Shown here: in pieces, positions 47,748 through 58,242 of the stretch | Numbering within the stretch: position 1 is the first letter of the stretch | Layout: every line of letters begins with the position of its first letter | Source: Epiperipatus broadwayi | Lineage: Eukaryota > Onychophora > Udeonychophora > Euonychophora > Peripatidae | Assembly (NCBI GenBank): GCA_028023455.1 | Contig: JAQFVV010012404.1 | Span: forward strand, 16,109,000 to 16,172,999 | Direction of reading: 5' to 3' | Length of the DNA stretch: 64,000 nucleotides | Position numbers and translations under genes: made by a program | Notes under the pieces: generated by a model | Told to the model about the DNA's origin: nothing | Databases searched by the model: none | The model's input: only the letters and a program-made list of their open reading frames with translations

Positions 47748-47854
47748 ATTTTATTATATCTAGGATTTATTATCATTATTGTGATATAATTCTATTTTTT
47801 AATTAAAATTATTGTTGTTAATAATTTTATTGTTTGTTTATTTCTCATTTTAGT

Positions 47855-48430
47855 CATTGTAAAGTCCAAGTGATTGAACCAGTCACAGCCCAATAAATTG
47901 CTATGCTTACCATCAAACACATTAAGAGAAAAATAATGTTTATTAGGCATAGTAACTTTAACTCTTGTTTAACCTAAGAGTGATATTTGATTGCCTTGAT
48001 AGTCAATAACTGCTCTCCTGCTTGAATTCAGATGATGATTAATTTTTTATTAATGATAGCCCATGTATTTTTGACACAATGGATAATGCAGACCTGGTGA
48101 CCATTGTTATTGGCATATTATTAACAAATTTGTATTTGAAAGCCAAATCCATGCCTCTCACATTATTTATTACAGGCATTATTGATTTTAATTGATTTTA
48201 TATTGCTTTTACAGCTTATTGAAATGGACTCTTTAATTTTTTCTGAACAACTTGGTTTTTCTTTTTAAAACAAGCAGCTTCTATGTCGTAGATATGCTTA
48301 CAATCTATTCACATTGTATTTCAGTGTCCACAGTGGGTGTGTGCATGTTTTGGTTTGTCATTTCTATAACAAAATTATTTGTTTAGTTTTGCTAATTTAT
48401 TTATGCCATTTTTTGATTTTCAGCTGTATT
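47855..48430 (-). pseudogene. Ty3/Gypsy gag-protease relic
   Basis: On the minus strand: Cys/His knuckle remnants IDCKHIYDIEAACFKKK (about 48,250-48,315), then a retropepsin-like part with SALSIVSKIHG where DTGSAxSI is expected (about 48,065-48,120), then YQGNQISLLG and VFDGKHSNLLGCDWF (47,870-48,020), matching the G-x-x-x-NLLG-RDWL block at the protease-RT junction of Gypsy elements. Stops and frameshifts break it. It is a separate insertion from the LTR element to its left, or a rearranged piece; no LTR was identified. Confidence 0.65.
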
Positions 48431-50287
48431 TGTTTGACTCAGTTTTGATTGTCAAATTGACTCATTTTTGACTTTACTAGAGTTATTTGAGAGATAGATG
48501 AATCAAAAATGATATTAGGATCCATCAACAGCTTGATTCTAAAATTGTCTTTTATTCCACAAATGACATGATGTCAGAGCATTGTTGAGGAAGCGCTTAA
48601 AGTTGCAATTTAGAGCTAGCTTTCTAAGTTTAGCACCTTAGCCTCTTGTTTTTTTCCCTTGCCTTGTGTACAGAGATTAATGTAATATCTCTGTATTATC
48701 ATTAAGGGTCGTGGAAAAAAAATGTTTGACAATATTGTTTTATCAAAATCAAATTATATTGGAAGTATCAGGAATGCAGGTGATCGCAATGTTTTAGAGA
48801 TCTGAGATCCACATATAAACGCAAATGTGGCTAATTTGTCAGATTTTTTTTATTCGATTAGCTTACATATAAAAAAGGATTTGATTCATGTAGGTTGTCC
48901 AATGTCCAGGATAGGCTGAATCAAACTCTTCTAACAAGTCAATTTTAGTCATTTTGAATTATTTTCTGCCATGAGAGAAATCCCCCCCCCCCATTTCTTT
49001 ATAGGTAATGAGTAACCATTCATATTTGACTTCTTTTTTTAAAAAAATATATTGATGCACTAATAATGTTAGTTGTCAATTTTAATAACACAGATTTAAA
49101 CAATCCATGGAAGAAAGATTCTGTCAAGGGAAGATCCTATCTTTATTGTTAATGAGTAACCACTTAAATTTTAATTTTTTATTATTGCAATAATAAGGTT
49201 AGTTGTTAATTTTTAGTACTTATCTACAAAAATCTAAATGGAGATAGGAGCTTGTCTCACTGTACCAAACTGTTGTGTTTATTGCATAATTATAATAAAC
49301 ACAAACTCATATAAATACTATTAAATATTTATTAATTAAAACAAATATATAAATGTGTATTTGCAATATATACAACTATTATACCTTCACTTTATGCTAT
49401 TGGTTTAGTAAAGCATTTAGTTGCCATGCAACTATAGAAGTAGGGACCTTGGATACCTTTCTAGATTTGCTTATGACTTCCAGTTGTACAGTGACAGTTT
49501 GCTTCATGAGAAGGTATTGTGACACTTCTAGCTATGCTATGACATCTTGCTTTGTGTCTAGGTATATTCATGTATGAAATAGTATGTAGCAGCTTCCAGT
49601 TTTAATGTAAACTTGTGTCTCTGATTTAACCATATAGAAGACAACATGTGTACTGCCCTTCAAGTCTGACAGTAAATTGTTGCTGTCCCTTTCACTTTCA
49701 ATTGGATTGATTATTTTTAGACAAACCCCTTTCCATAATGTAAACACTCTTATATACTAAGCATCATCACTCATTGGCCTGTTTGTCTATTGGATGTAAT
49801 CTATTGCTACATGGTGATGAATCTGGATTGGTATCTTAGTTAAAGGTAAATTGAGATATAAAACTATAGATTAGTCATCAAAGAAAACACCACATTCTGA
49901 ATTAATTTTTTATTTGATCAACACAATAAACTGCATCCATAAAATATAATTGCTTTAGATATGGTATTGCTTAATGAAGATTCTATTTCATACAATTTAT
50001 TAATAATCTTGTAAAACTATTTTCCATTCTAGAAAATATTTTTATGAAATTGCGCAATATATGCATCATACTGATGAAATCAAATGCTCATTTGTAAATG
50101 GGAAATAGGATGATAATCTTCATCATTCTACTCAGTTGTGCAGCCTAAAGCAGAGCTGGCACTGGCATTTTTGATGTCCTGGAATAGATATCAAAATCAC
50201 TTTTTTAAAATAAAAGATTAAAATATATAAATAAAATTAATCTCCATCAAATTTTTTATTATAAATGATTTCAAAGAAATTAATTTG
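48431..50287. other. Spacer without recognised genes
   Basis: A C10 tract near 48,983. A 74-codon open frame at 49,353-49,577 contains repeated CYW/TSC phrases arising from internal repetition (TATGACTTCCAG, TATGACATCTTG) and is not supported as a gene. Confidence 0.4.
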
Positions 50288-50473
50288 CATATATTAATAA
50301 ACCACTAAACATCACATGATCACTATCTCATAATAGCACATAATTGTTATTAAACAATTCAAAACAAAGTAAAGCTCTCCATATAGTAGTGCCAACTTGT
50401 GCTAACAAGAGCAATCAATGGATGCCAGAAGGCTTGTGCATAAAATCCCTATCTAGTGCCTATTCATCCAATA

Positions 50474-50515
50474 TCCCCAGAATAGTTTCTGGCTTGTGGC
50501 CTTCATCAGTGAGGA
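50474..50515 (-). ncRNA. Hammerhead motif (family 1, left arm)
   Basis: Minus strand: stem I TCCTCA with TGGGGA (one wobble), CTGATGA, stem II (A)GGC/GCC(A) with loop CACAA, then GAAAC-TA-TTC. The stem III/cleavage segment reads ATTC where the family consensus has AGTC, removing one stem III pair. Otherwise the core is intact. Confidence 0.68.
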
Positions 50516-51055
50516 GCCTTGGATCTGAGAGCACTGCACCTAGATCTTAGGATCTAATGCAACCTTCCAGCACCCACCTTTTAACTCTATGTAACTACAA
50601 AACTATGAAAATGAAATTGAAAACACAATTAATATTTTCAATCCAAGCTCAATGGCTTATATAATCATATGAGTCTGAACTCAATTCAGCACCCATACAT
50701 TTTGGTGTCTTTGGCTCTTTAACAACCATAGCCATCACTATCCTATTAGGCAGGATTGGTGTTAAACCATTAAACATCACATGATCACTATCTCATACTA
50801 GCACATAATTGTTATTAAATAATTCAAAACAAAGCAAAAGTCTCCATATAGTAGTGCCAAAGACACCAAAATGTATGGGTGCTGAATTGAGTTCAGACTC
50901 ATATGACTATATAAGCTATTGAGCTTGGATTGAAAATATTAATTGTGTTTTCAATTTCATTTTCATAGTTTTGTAGTTACATAGAGTTAAAAGGTGGGTG
51001 CTGGAAGGTTGCATTAGATCCTAAGATCTAGGTGCAGTGCTCTCAGATCCAAGGC

Positions 51056-51097
51056 TCCTCACTGATGAAGGCCACAAGCCAGAAACTATTCTGAGGA
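51056..51097 (+). ncRNA. Hammerhead motif (family 1, right arm)
   Basis: Stem I TCCTCA 51,056-51,061 pairs with TGAGGA 51,092-51,097, all six pairs. CTGATGA lies at 51,062-51,068; GGC and GCC flank loop CACAA; GAAAC is at 51,082-51,086; then TATTC, with the predicted cut after C 51,091. It shares the G-to-T change with the left arm, so the change was present before the inverted joining. Confidence 0.7.
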
Positions 51098-51227
51098 TAT
51101 TGGATGAGTAGACACTAGATAGGGATTTTATGCACAAGCCTTCTGGCATCCATTGATTGCTCTTGTTAGCACAAGATGGCACTACTGTATGGAGAGTTTT
51201 GCTTTGTTTTGAATCATATATTAATAA

Positions 51228-53673
51228 CTTTTTCATATTGTATGTAATTATATAAAAAAATATTGTTGCAAAATATTATTACAAAAATGATTTTCTTGAA
51301 TTTGTTGTTGCAAATCTCAATTTTTTCATCGAAATTAATTTTTTTAAGAAAGTCATTTTCTAGAGGTAATATTACAAGACTAGATAATCAGTTTTAGCTC
51401 ATGTGTGATTAAATACTATTTAATAATTTTTAGTTAGTTAATAGATCATTCTCCATTTGGAATTGATATATGTATTGTCAAAATATTTTGTAACATCAGA
51501 GATAGCGGTGACAATAGGTAATTAATCTTTTATGGTATCAATTTCATTATGTTGTTTTTAAAGTGTTGAGATTTGCACTTCTTCTTGAACCTCAGTTTGT
51601 GTAAGATGTTATTTTGTTTGAGGAAAACTTGAGTGTTAATATTTTAAAATACATAAATCTGATTTCTTTTATTAGAAAATGCTACTGTATTTCACTGAAC
51701 TTTTTATTTTCAGTTTTGTGTAGAGCTCTTTGCTTCTGAAATTCGAAGCTGGATTTTTACTTTCATTTTCGTTTGTCATGATTGAAACTGGAAAACAAAT
51801 AAATATATCTATATATCCCTTTAAGTATGTATAAATTATTTAAATTAGTTTTTTATTTACCAAAAATAATAATAAAACTTTACAAAAGTATCTGTAATTA
51901 CCATTATCAAACCAAGAAATGTTTTTCACAGACTACCAATAAAAATGTTTTCTCTCTCTTTTGATTCAATATCAACAACCACACATATTCAGAATAAGCA
52001 TTATAACCATTTGTAAGCCAACAATGTTTCATTTATATCATAATGTATATAAAGGAATTGAGTATAAAAATTATATAATTAATTGTTTTTTTTTTTAAGT
52101 ATTATTACTATTTTTCTTTAAAATAATTGAGCATCTATTTTGATTCCCTGAATAGTATAGCTCTCTGGGCCGACACCTCCTTTACCTCTATTGTCTTCCA
52201 GTTCTAGTATAAAGTTACTATCACTCATTTCATCCTACACAAATCTGTAAATGTTTTGGCAAAATAAAAAAATACTGTACTTAAGTAATAATCTATTCCT
52301 TGTTAACTTTTGATGAACTTTAGAAATATTCCTGTGATTGCTCTTTTAATGTGCTTGAGAAAAGTCAATGACTTTCTTATAAATTTTAAGACATTAGGGG
52401 GTGTTATTATGGTGCTGCTATTGCTTTTAGCTTTTATTCATTATTTTGTAGTTATCTATAATTTTAGTTTACTAACTGCATTTTCTGCACAAAACTCATT
52501 GCAAAAATTATTATTTTAAAAAGAATCTGAAGGTGTCAGTGTCATACAGCCTCATACAAATATCACCTAAATTTGAATGTGAAAGCAGGCTGACAATAAG
52601 CTGGCAGCATCACTGAACATTTGATTGTTTAACCCTTGGTATTTCAGAGCATGCTTTATTGCTTTAGTATTTCTGAAAAATTATTAATTTTGAATAATTT
52701 ATTTACATATTTAAGCTTATTTATGCAACATATTTGTAAAGTATTTATTTTAAACCAAAAAAACTACGTGATTATAATTATATTTTATTTTACAATATTT
52801 GCTTTAATAAAAACATAGTAATGGTAAAACAAATGTTGTTTTTATTGGTCAACAAGAATTGCTTTCATAAATGCCAATAAAGAATTTTTTGTAAAATTTT
52901 AATAATAATTTTGAATTTTAAGATATAGTTTTATTATTTTATGATGTCTCACCTAAAATTTGTTTCCATTTTAAAAATGGAGTTCAAATAAATATTTCAT
53001 TCAAAAATTTGTATGTATAGTCAATATTGCAATCCAACACTAAAAGAGCAAATGTGACTGAAATAGTCACTAGGATTTTAAATAAGAGTTAGAGAAGTTG
53101 AATTTTATGTGAATTAATGCAAATGAACTTATGGTCAAATACCAATTTGTTTTAGCATTCAATATAATGATATTGATTAACTATTTAATACAAAAAATAT
53201 GCTTACATTGACATATTAAATAAATACAAGAAAAAATTGATTTACCATGCTAATAATAAAATAAGAAAAGAAAATAATATGTATTATTAACATATAATAC
53301 CTCTAGTCACATTTTTTTCTAATCTATTAAAGTACAATAAAATGATTGTAATAGAATAAATTTCTGCTTGAATTCTAAATAGTAGTTATGAAACATTTAA
53401 TTTCTCCAAAATTAAAGGCTAAACTAGTTTTTGATATTGTACATCTTTACCAAATCAATAAATGCAAATCAACAACATCTAATAATAAAAATTACTATTG
53501 CATGATATTTTAAATGATTACCCTTGTAAAATAAAAATACAACACTTAAATCAAACAATACAATTGTATTCTTATGAACATATCAAATATCCGAGTAATT
53601 ATAATTTATTCAACATCTATGAGCTAAATTTTGGTTTGAATAGTCAAATATCTACACACATATATATATATAT
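51228..53673. other. AT-rich spacer up to the gap
   Basis: No element recognised. A less AT-rich patch at 52,118-52,230 is listed separately. The sequence ends in a CACACATATATATA run at the gap edge. Confidence 0.4.
52118..52228 (-). CDS. Short unrecognised ORF, possible exon
   Basis: A minus-strand frame of 36 codons, beginning MSDSNFILELEDNRGKGG and ending at a stop after KIDAQLF, in a locally GC-richer patch. An acceptor-like TTTACAG lies 5' of it and a possible donor GTAAAGG falls within the RG codons. An in-frame stop sits three codons before the ATG. It may be a host 5' coding exon or a piece of an unknown repeat; I recognise no homologue. Confidence 0.25.
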   Translation of the reverse strand: MSDSNFILELEDNRGKGGVGPESYTIQGIKIDAQLF

Positions 53674-54173
53674 NNNNNNNNNNNNNNNNNNNNNNNNNNN
53701 NNNNNNNNNNNNNNNNNNNNNNNNNNNNNNNNNNNNNNNNNNNNNNNNNNNNNNNNNNNNNNNNNNNNNNNNNNNNNNNNNNNNNNNNNNNNNNNNNNNN
53801 NNNNNNNNNNNNNNNNNNNNNNNNNNNNNNNNNNNNNNNNNNNNNNNNNNNNNNNNNNNNNNNNNNNNNNNNNNNNNNNNNNNNNNNNNNNNNNNNNNNN
53901 NNNNNNNNNNNNNNNNNNNNNNNNNNNNNNNNNNNNNNNNNNNNNNNNNNNNNNNNNNNNNNNNNNNNNNNNNNNNNNNNNNNNNNNNNNNNNNNNNNNN
54001 NNNNNNNNNNNNNNNNNNNNNNNNNNNNNNNNNNNNNNNNNNNNNNNNNNNNNNNNNNNNNNNNNNNNNNNNNNNNNNNNNNNNNNNNNNNNNNNNNNNN
54101 NNNNNNNNNNNNNNNNNNNNNNNNNNNNNNNNNNNNNNNNNNNNNNNNNNNNNNNNNNNNNNNNNNNNNNNNN
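53674..54173. other. Assembly gap (500 N)
   Basis: Exactly 500 N. The right side enters a PLE copy reading leftward, the left side ends in a CA/TA repeat. The length is probably a placeholder. Confidence 0.95.
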
Positions 54174-54239
54174 TGTTTTTCTGAAGGTTTGTGATGATGG
54201 TGTTCTAGCTGTATTTTTATATTGGACTATTTCCATCAT
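54174..54239 (-). pseudogene. PLE copy 0, N-terminal start running into the gap
   Basis: Reads MMEIVQYKNTARTPSSQTFR on the minus strand, identical to the start of the copy at 58,502, then enters the N gap. It shows that a further tandem minus-strand copy, or at least its 5' end, lies left of copy 1. Confidence 0.7.
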
Positions 54240-54632
54240 CTAATATGTGTGTTGAATGTCTTTAGAAAAGTTTAATTTTTAGTTAAATATTCCAAATGCA
54301 TTCAACTGTTAGTAATATCACAGCAAACAGGTTAGTATATGCACCAACTGTTAGTAATATCACAGCAAACAAATGTTAATAATATCACAGCAAACAGGTT
54401 AGTATATGCACTAACTGTTAGTAATATCACAGCAAACAGGTTAGTATATGCACAACGTTTCGAGAGGTATTTTTCTCCCCTCTTCTTCAGGTGTTGCTGG
54501 CCTGACCAGTGACAGTACTAGCATGGGATTCGAACCTGGGTCCTTAGATTCTTGATTATTGAAATTTAAGGTAACGCTCTAACCAACTGAGCCATCCTGC
54601 CAAAGGCAACAGTATGTAGTAATTTCATATAC
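54240..54632 (-). repeat. PLE terminal-repeat segment (minus)
   Basis: Reverse complement of 58,107-58,501, with the same parts in order: tRNA-like block (54,521-54,601), hairpin with CTGAAGA and GAAAC (54,449-54,495), and tandem TGTTTGCTGTGATATTA repeats (54,297-54,440). It separates copy 1 from the start of copy 0. Confidence 0.8.
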
Positions 54633-56601
54633 TTATCTATGAGGTTCCTCCTGATTTCTCCACTTTTTCCTCAGAGCAAAGTTGATTAGTGATTTCCATA
54701 CATTATGTATAGTCACACTAGGTTGGCTTATGGGATTTTTTGCCATTGTCATGTGAGCAGCTTCTTTAAATTTTCTTCTTTGTACCTTTTCTTCTTTATC
54801 CAATATTTTTGTATTTTCCCAATTGAGCGTATGTTCATTGGTCCATACATGGTCTGCTACCTTAGACACATCTGTTTTCTCTCTTCTAATCATCAGTTTA
54901 TGTTCTTGCAAGCGCTTTTGAATGGGATGGCTGGTCTCACCAATATATGTTCTTCCACATTCACATGGTATTTCATAGATGCAGTTTTTCTTTGCAGCAT
55001 TTCAAGTTTAGGCTTTGTAGATGTTAGAATTCCTCGTAGTGTGGTATGGCTCTGAAAAGCTGTTCTGATGTTATACTGATTGCAGATTTTCCTTAATTTG
55101 TCTGCTATTTTTGGAATGTATGGATACACTACAGTACCAATAATTGTCTTTTCTCTTGATGGTTCTTTTTGTTGTCTATTTAATGTTTTCTTAATAACAG
55201 CTGATGGATAACCATTTTTCATAAGAGTTTGTTCTATATAGATCTTTTCTTTTTCCAAATCACTAGTTTCTGAACAAACTTCTTTTGCTCTGTTCCACAG
55301 TGATAGTATAACTCCATGTTTTGTGTTTCTGGTGTGATTAGATGTATAGGCTAGGTATTTTCCTGTATGTGTAGGTTTTCGGTAAACTGTAGTTTTGATT
55401 TTGCCATGAGGGAGTCTTGTTACAAGAACATCTAAGAATGCCAATTTTTGTTCTTGTTCTGGTTCTATTGTGAATTTAATTGAAGGGGATATGTTGTTGA
55501 TGTGTGTCCAGAAAGTTTGTAGCAATGCTTCACCATGTGGCCATACAACAAATGTATCATCCACATAGCGAAGCCAAACTTTAGGTGGATAAGGAGTAGT
55601 TTTTATGGCTGTGGTTTCAAGTTCTTCCATATAAATATTGCTAATCAGGGGAGACAATGGTGAGCCCATAGCCATTCCTTGATTTTGTTGGAAGAACTCT
55701 GTGTTATATTGAAAGTAGGTTGTTTTTATACAGAATGTTAATAGTTCCATTATGCTATCAATAGGAAGAGCTGTTCTGGTTTGTAAACTATTATCATCAT
55801 TTAACCTTTTTCTTACAATAGACAATGCTTCTTCACATGGTACATTTGTGAATAAACTTTCCACATCAAAGCTTACCAGTAAGTCAGTTCTTTCAATTTT
55901 CATGTTCTTGATTAATTCTACAAAGTGTCTAGAATCCCTAACAGATGATTGGGTCTTGTATGCCAAAGGACTTAGAACTTTGAGAAGAAATCTTGCCAAA
56001 TTCTGGCAAGGTGAATCTCTAGAACTAACAATAGGTCGTAATGGAACATGATCCTTATGGATTTTAGGTAGACCATAAAGATGAGGAATTTTGCTGAAAT
56101 ATGATGTTATTTTACTCTTTTCTGAATCAGTGAAGTACTTGTGATGCTTTCTGAGTAATGCTTGTAACTTTGTTTCCGTACTTGGTATCGGATCTTTTGC
56201 CACTTTTCTATATTGGCCAGCTGTGAGGAGTTCTTGTATTTTGTTGTCATAATCAGTTGTATCCATTACAACTGTTGCATTGCCTTTGTCAGCAGGGAGA
56301 ATAATTATAGATTTATCTGCTTTGAGAGATTTAATTGCTTTCCTCTCCCCATAGGATATGTTTGACTGCAATTTTTGTTGCTTGTCAAGTGTTCTTTTTA
56401 TTCTCCAGCGCAATTCTGCTGCTTCTTCTAAAGGCAATTTTTGAGTGACTTCCTCAGTGGCTGCCATTATATCTAATAAGGGGATATTAGATGGTGTTAC
56501 AGCAAAGTTTAATCCTCTTTCAAGAACAGAAATTTCAGTATCTGTTAGATGTTTAGAACTTAGATTTTTAACAGATGAAGCTGTTACATTGCTTGGTACA
56601 T
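54633..56601 (-). pseudogene. Penelope-like element copy 1 (RT + GIY-YIG), 5'-truncated
   Basis: A PLE protein combines a telomerase-like reverse transcriptase with a C-terminal GIY-YIG nuclease and drives target-primed retrotransposition. A 524-residue frame (54,893-56,467) holds, in order: LPADKGNATVVMDTTDY (about residues 56-72), YGLPKIHKDHVPLRPIVSSR (115-134), LVSFDVESLFTNVP (motif A, about 196-209), GMAMGSPLSPLISNIYMEE (motif B, 263-281), YVDDTFVVW (motif C, DNA 55,556-55,567), and LAFLDVLVTR. The RT frame is uninterrupted. Near 54,995 one A is missing from an A run relative to copies 2 and 3, shifting the frame; the GIY-YIG part continues in another frame to 54,633. The element's first about 170 residues are missing because the copy ends at the head-to-head junction with copy 2 (about 56,602). 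Confidence 0.9.
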
Positions 56602-58106
56602 TACTTCACTGATTCAGAAAAGAGTAAAATAACATCATATTTCAGCAAAATTCCTCATCTTTATGGTCTACCTAAAATCCATAAGGATCATGTTCCATTA
56701 CGACCTATTGTTAGTTCTAGAGATTCACCTGGCCAGAATTTGGCAAGATTTCTTCTCAAAGTTCTAAGTCCTTTGGCATGCAAGACCCAATCATTTGTTA
56801 GGGATTCTAGACACTTTGTAGAATTAATCAAGAACATGAAAATTGAAAGAACTGACTTACTGGTAAGCTTTGATGTGGAAAGTTTATTCACAAATGTACC
56901 ATGTGAAGAAGCATTGTCTATTGTAAGAAAAAGGTTAAATGATGATAATAGTTTACAAACCAGAACAGCTCTTCCTATTGATAGCATAATGGAACTATTA
57001 ACTTTCTGTATAAAAACAACCTACTTTCAATATAACACAGAGTTCTTCCAACAAAATCAAGGAATGGCTATGGGCTCACCATGTCTCCCCTGATTAGCAA
57101 TATTTACATGGAAGAACTTGAAACCACAGCCATACAAAATACTTCTTATCCACCTAAAGTTTGGCTTCGCTATGTGGATGATACATTTGTTGTATGGCCA
57201 CATGGTGAAGCATTGCTACAAACTTTCTGGACACACATCAACAACATATCCCCTTCAATTAAATTTACAATAGAACCAGAACAAGAACAAAAATTGGCAT
57301 TCTTAGATGTTCTTGTGACAAGACTCCCTCATGGCAAAATCAAAACTACAGTTTACCGAAAACCTACACATACAGGAAAATACCTAGCCTATACATCTAA
57401 TCACACCAGAAACACAAAACATGGAGTTATACTATCACTGTGGAACAGAGCAAAAGAAGTTTGTTCAGAAACTGGTGATTTGGAAAAAGAAAAGATCTAT
57501 ATAGAACAAACTCTTAAGAAAAATGGTTATCCATCAGCTGTTATTAAGAAAACATTAAACAGACAACAAAAAGAACCATCAAGAGAAAAGACAATTATTG
57601 GTACTGTAGTGTATCCATACATTCCAAAAATAGCAGACAAATTAAGGAAAATCTGCAATCAGTATAACATCAGAACAGCTTTCCAGAGCCATACCACACT
57701 ATGAGGAATTCTAACATCTACAAAGCCTAAACTTGAAATGCTGCAAAGAAAAAACTGCATCTATGAAATACCATGTGAATGTGGAAGAACATATATTGGT
57801 GAGACCAGCCGTCCCATTCAAAAGCGCTTGCAAGAACATAAACTGATGATTAGAAGAGAGAAAACAGATGTGTCTAAGGTAGCAGACCATGTATGGACCA
57901 ATGAACATACGTTCAATTGGGAAAATACAAAAATATTGGATAAAGAAGAAAAGGTACAAAGAAGAAAATTTAAAGAAGCTGCTCACATGACAATGGCAAA
58001 AAATCCCATAAGCCAACCTAGTGTGACTATACATAATGTATGGAAACCACTAATCAACTTTGCTCTGAGGAAAAAGTGGAGAAATCAGGAGGAACCTCAT
58101 AGATAA
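56602..58106 (+). pseudogene. Penelope-like element copy 2, 5'-truncated
   Basis: It starts at the inverted junction within the RT (reading FTDSEKSKITSYFSKIPHLY) and ends with the GIY-YIG domain. It is nearly identical to copies 1 and 3. Lesions: a one-base deletion at about 57,081 inside the motif B serine-proline block (MGSP then shifted), and a CGA to TGA stop at 57,702-57,704. The YVDD codons (57,171-57,182) are intact. The GIY-YIG part (57,738-58,106) is complete: CIYEIPCECGRTYIGETSR, then KRLQEHK and the HVWTNEHTFNWENTKIL block. The paired cysteines before YIG are typical of the PLE version of this nuclease. Confidence 0.9.
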
Positions 58107-58137
58107 GTATATGAAATTACTACATACTGTTGCCTTT

Positions 58138-58217
58138 GGCAGGATGGCTCAGTTGGTTAGAGCGTTACCTTAAATTTCAATAATCAAGAATCTAAGGACC
58201 CAGGTTCGAATCCCATG
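58138..58217 (+). other. tRNA-like block in the PLE terminal repeat (three copies)
   Basis: GGCAGGATGGCTCAGTTGG then TTAGAGCG looks like a tRNA 5' half with A box, and GGTTCGAATCC (58,203-58,213) is a perfect B box. Between them CCTTA pairs with TAAGG around about 20 bases, as for an anticodon stem with an intron-sized loop. The acceptor 3' strand does not pair well with GGCAGGA. Present also at 60,988-61,067 and, on the minus strand, 54,521-54,601. It may be an internal Pol III promoter; it is more likely co-opted element sequence than a host tRNA. Confidence 0.55.
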
Positions 58218-58242
58218 CTAGTACTGTCACTGGTCAGGCCAG

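Larger units (their letters stand above)
46666..47763. mobile_element. GIY-YIG foldback (PLE-derived) with 16-bp TSD
   Basis: A 1,098-base insertion flanked by ATTTATTATCATTATT (46,650-46,665 and 47,764-47,779); the other LTR has one uninterrupted copy near 40,270. The left arm 46,700-47,162 is the reverse complement of about 47,268-47,763, with identity near 90 percent by eye; the unpaired middle (about 47,163-47,267) holds the first part of a GIY-YIG coding frame. The structure is two 5'-truncated PLE ends joined head-to-head. A 28-bp stub of another family has inserted in the right arm (47,720). Confidence 0.82.
45949..47835 (+). repeat. 3' LTR (partial), split by a foldback insertion
   Basis: It begins TGTAACTATCACATCTGA and follows the 5' LTR to TTATTATCATTATT at 46,665, resumes after the 1.1-kb insertion at 47,764, and fades near 47,835, where it abuts an unrelated Gypsy relic. 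The 5' LTR continues about 260 bases further, so this copy lost its R/U5 end. Confidence 0.6.
50301..51214. mobile_element. Hammerhead family 1 foldback multimer with 13-bp TSD
   Basis: A 914-base insertion flanked by perfect CATATATTAATAA (50,288-50,300 and 51,215-51,227). The left side holds one full minus-sense unit and the start of a second (period about 463: TAAACATCACATGATC at about 50,305 and 50,768). The right side is one plus-sense unit, joined near 50,863. The plus end is GAGAGTTTTGCTTTGTTTTGAAT. A hammerhead motif lies in each orientation (50,474 and 51,056). The 68-71 codon open frames in the arms are inverted copies of each other and not genes. Confidence 0.85.

Noticed and set aside
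50344-51236. 68 and 71 codon frames with near-identical peptides on opposite strands
   Set aside because: They are inverted copies within the family 1 foldback and cross the hammerhead; no sign of protein-level constraint.
52310-52519. 69-codon hydrophobic frame with a membrane-like LLLLLAF segment
   Set aside because: It superficially resembles a channel S5 region, but no conserved residues were recognised and T-rich DNA gives such frames often.
53498-54239. Long open frames crossing the N gap
   Set aside because: The frames are open only because N codons are not read as stops; the real flanking parts are intergenic sequence and the PLE copy 0 start.
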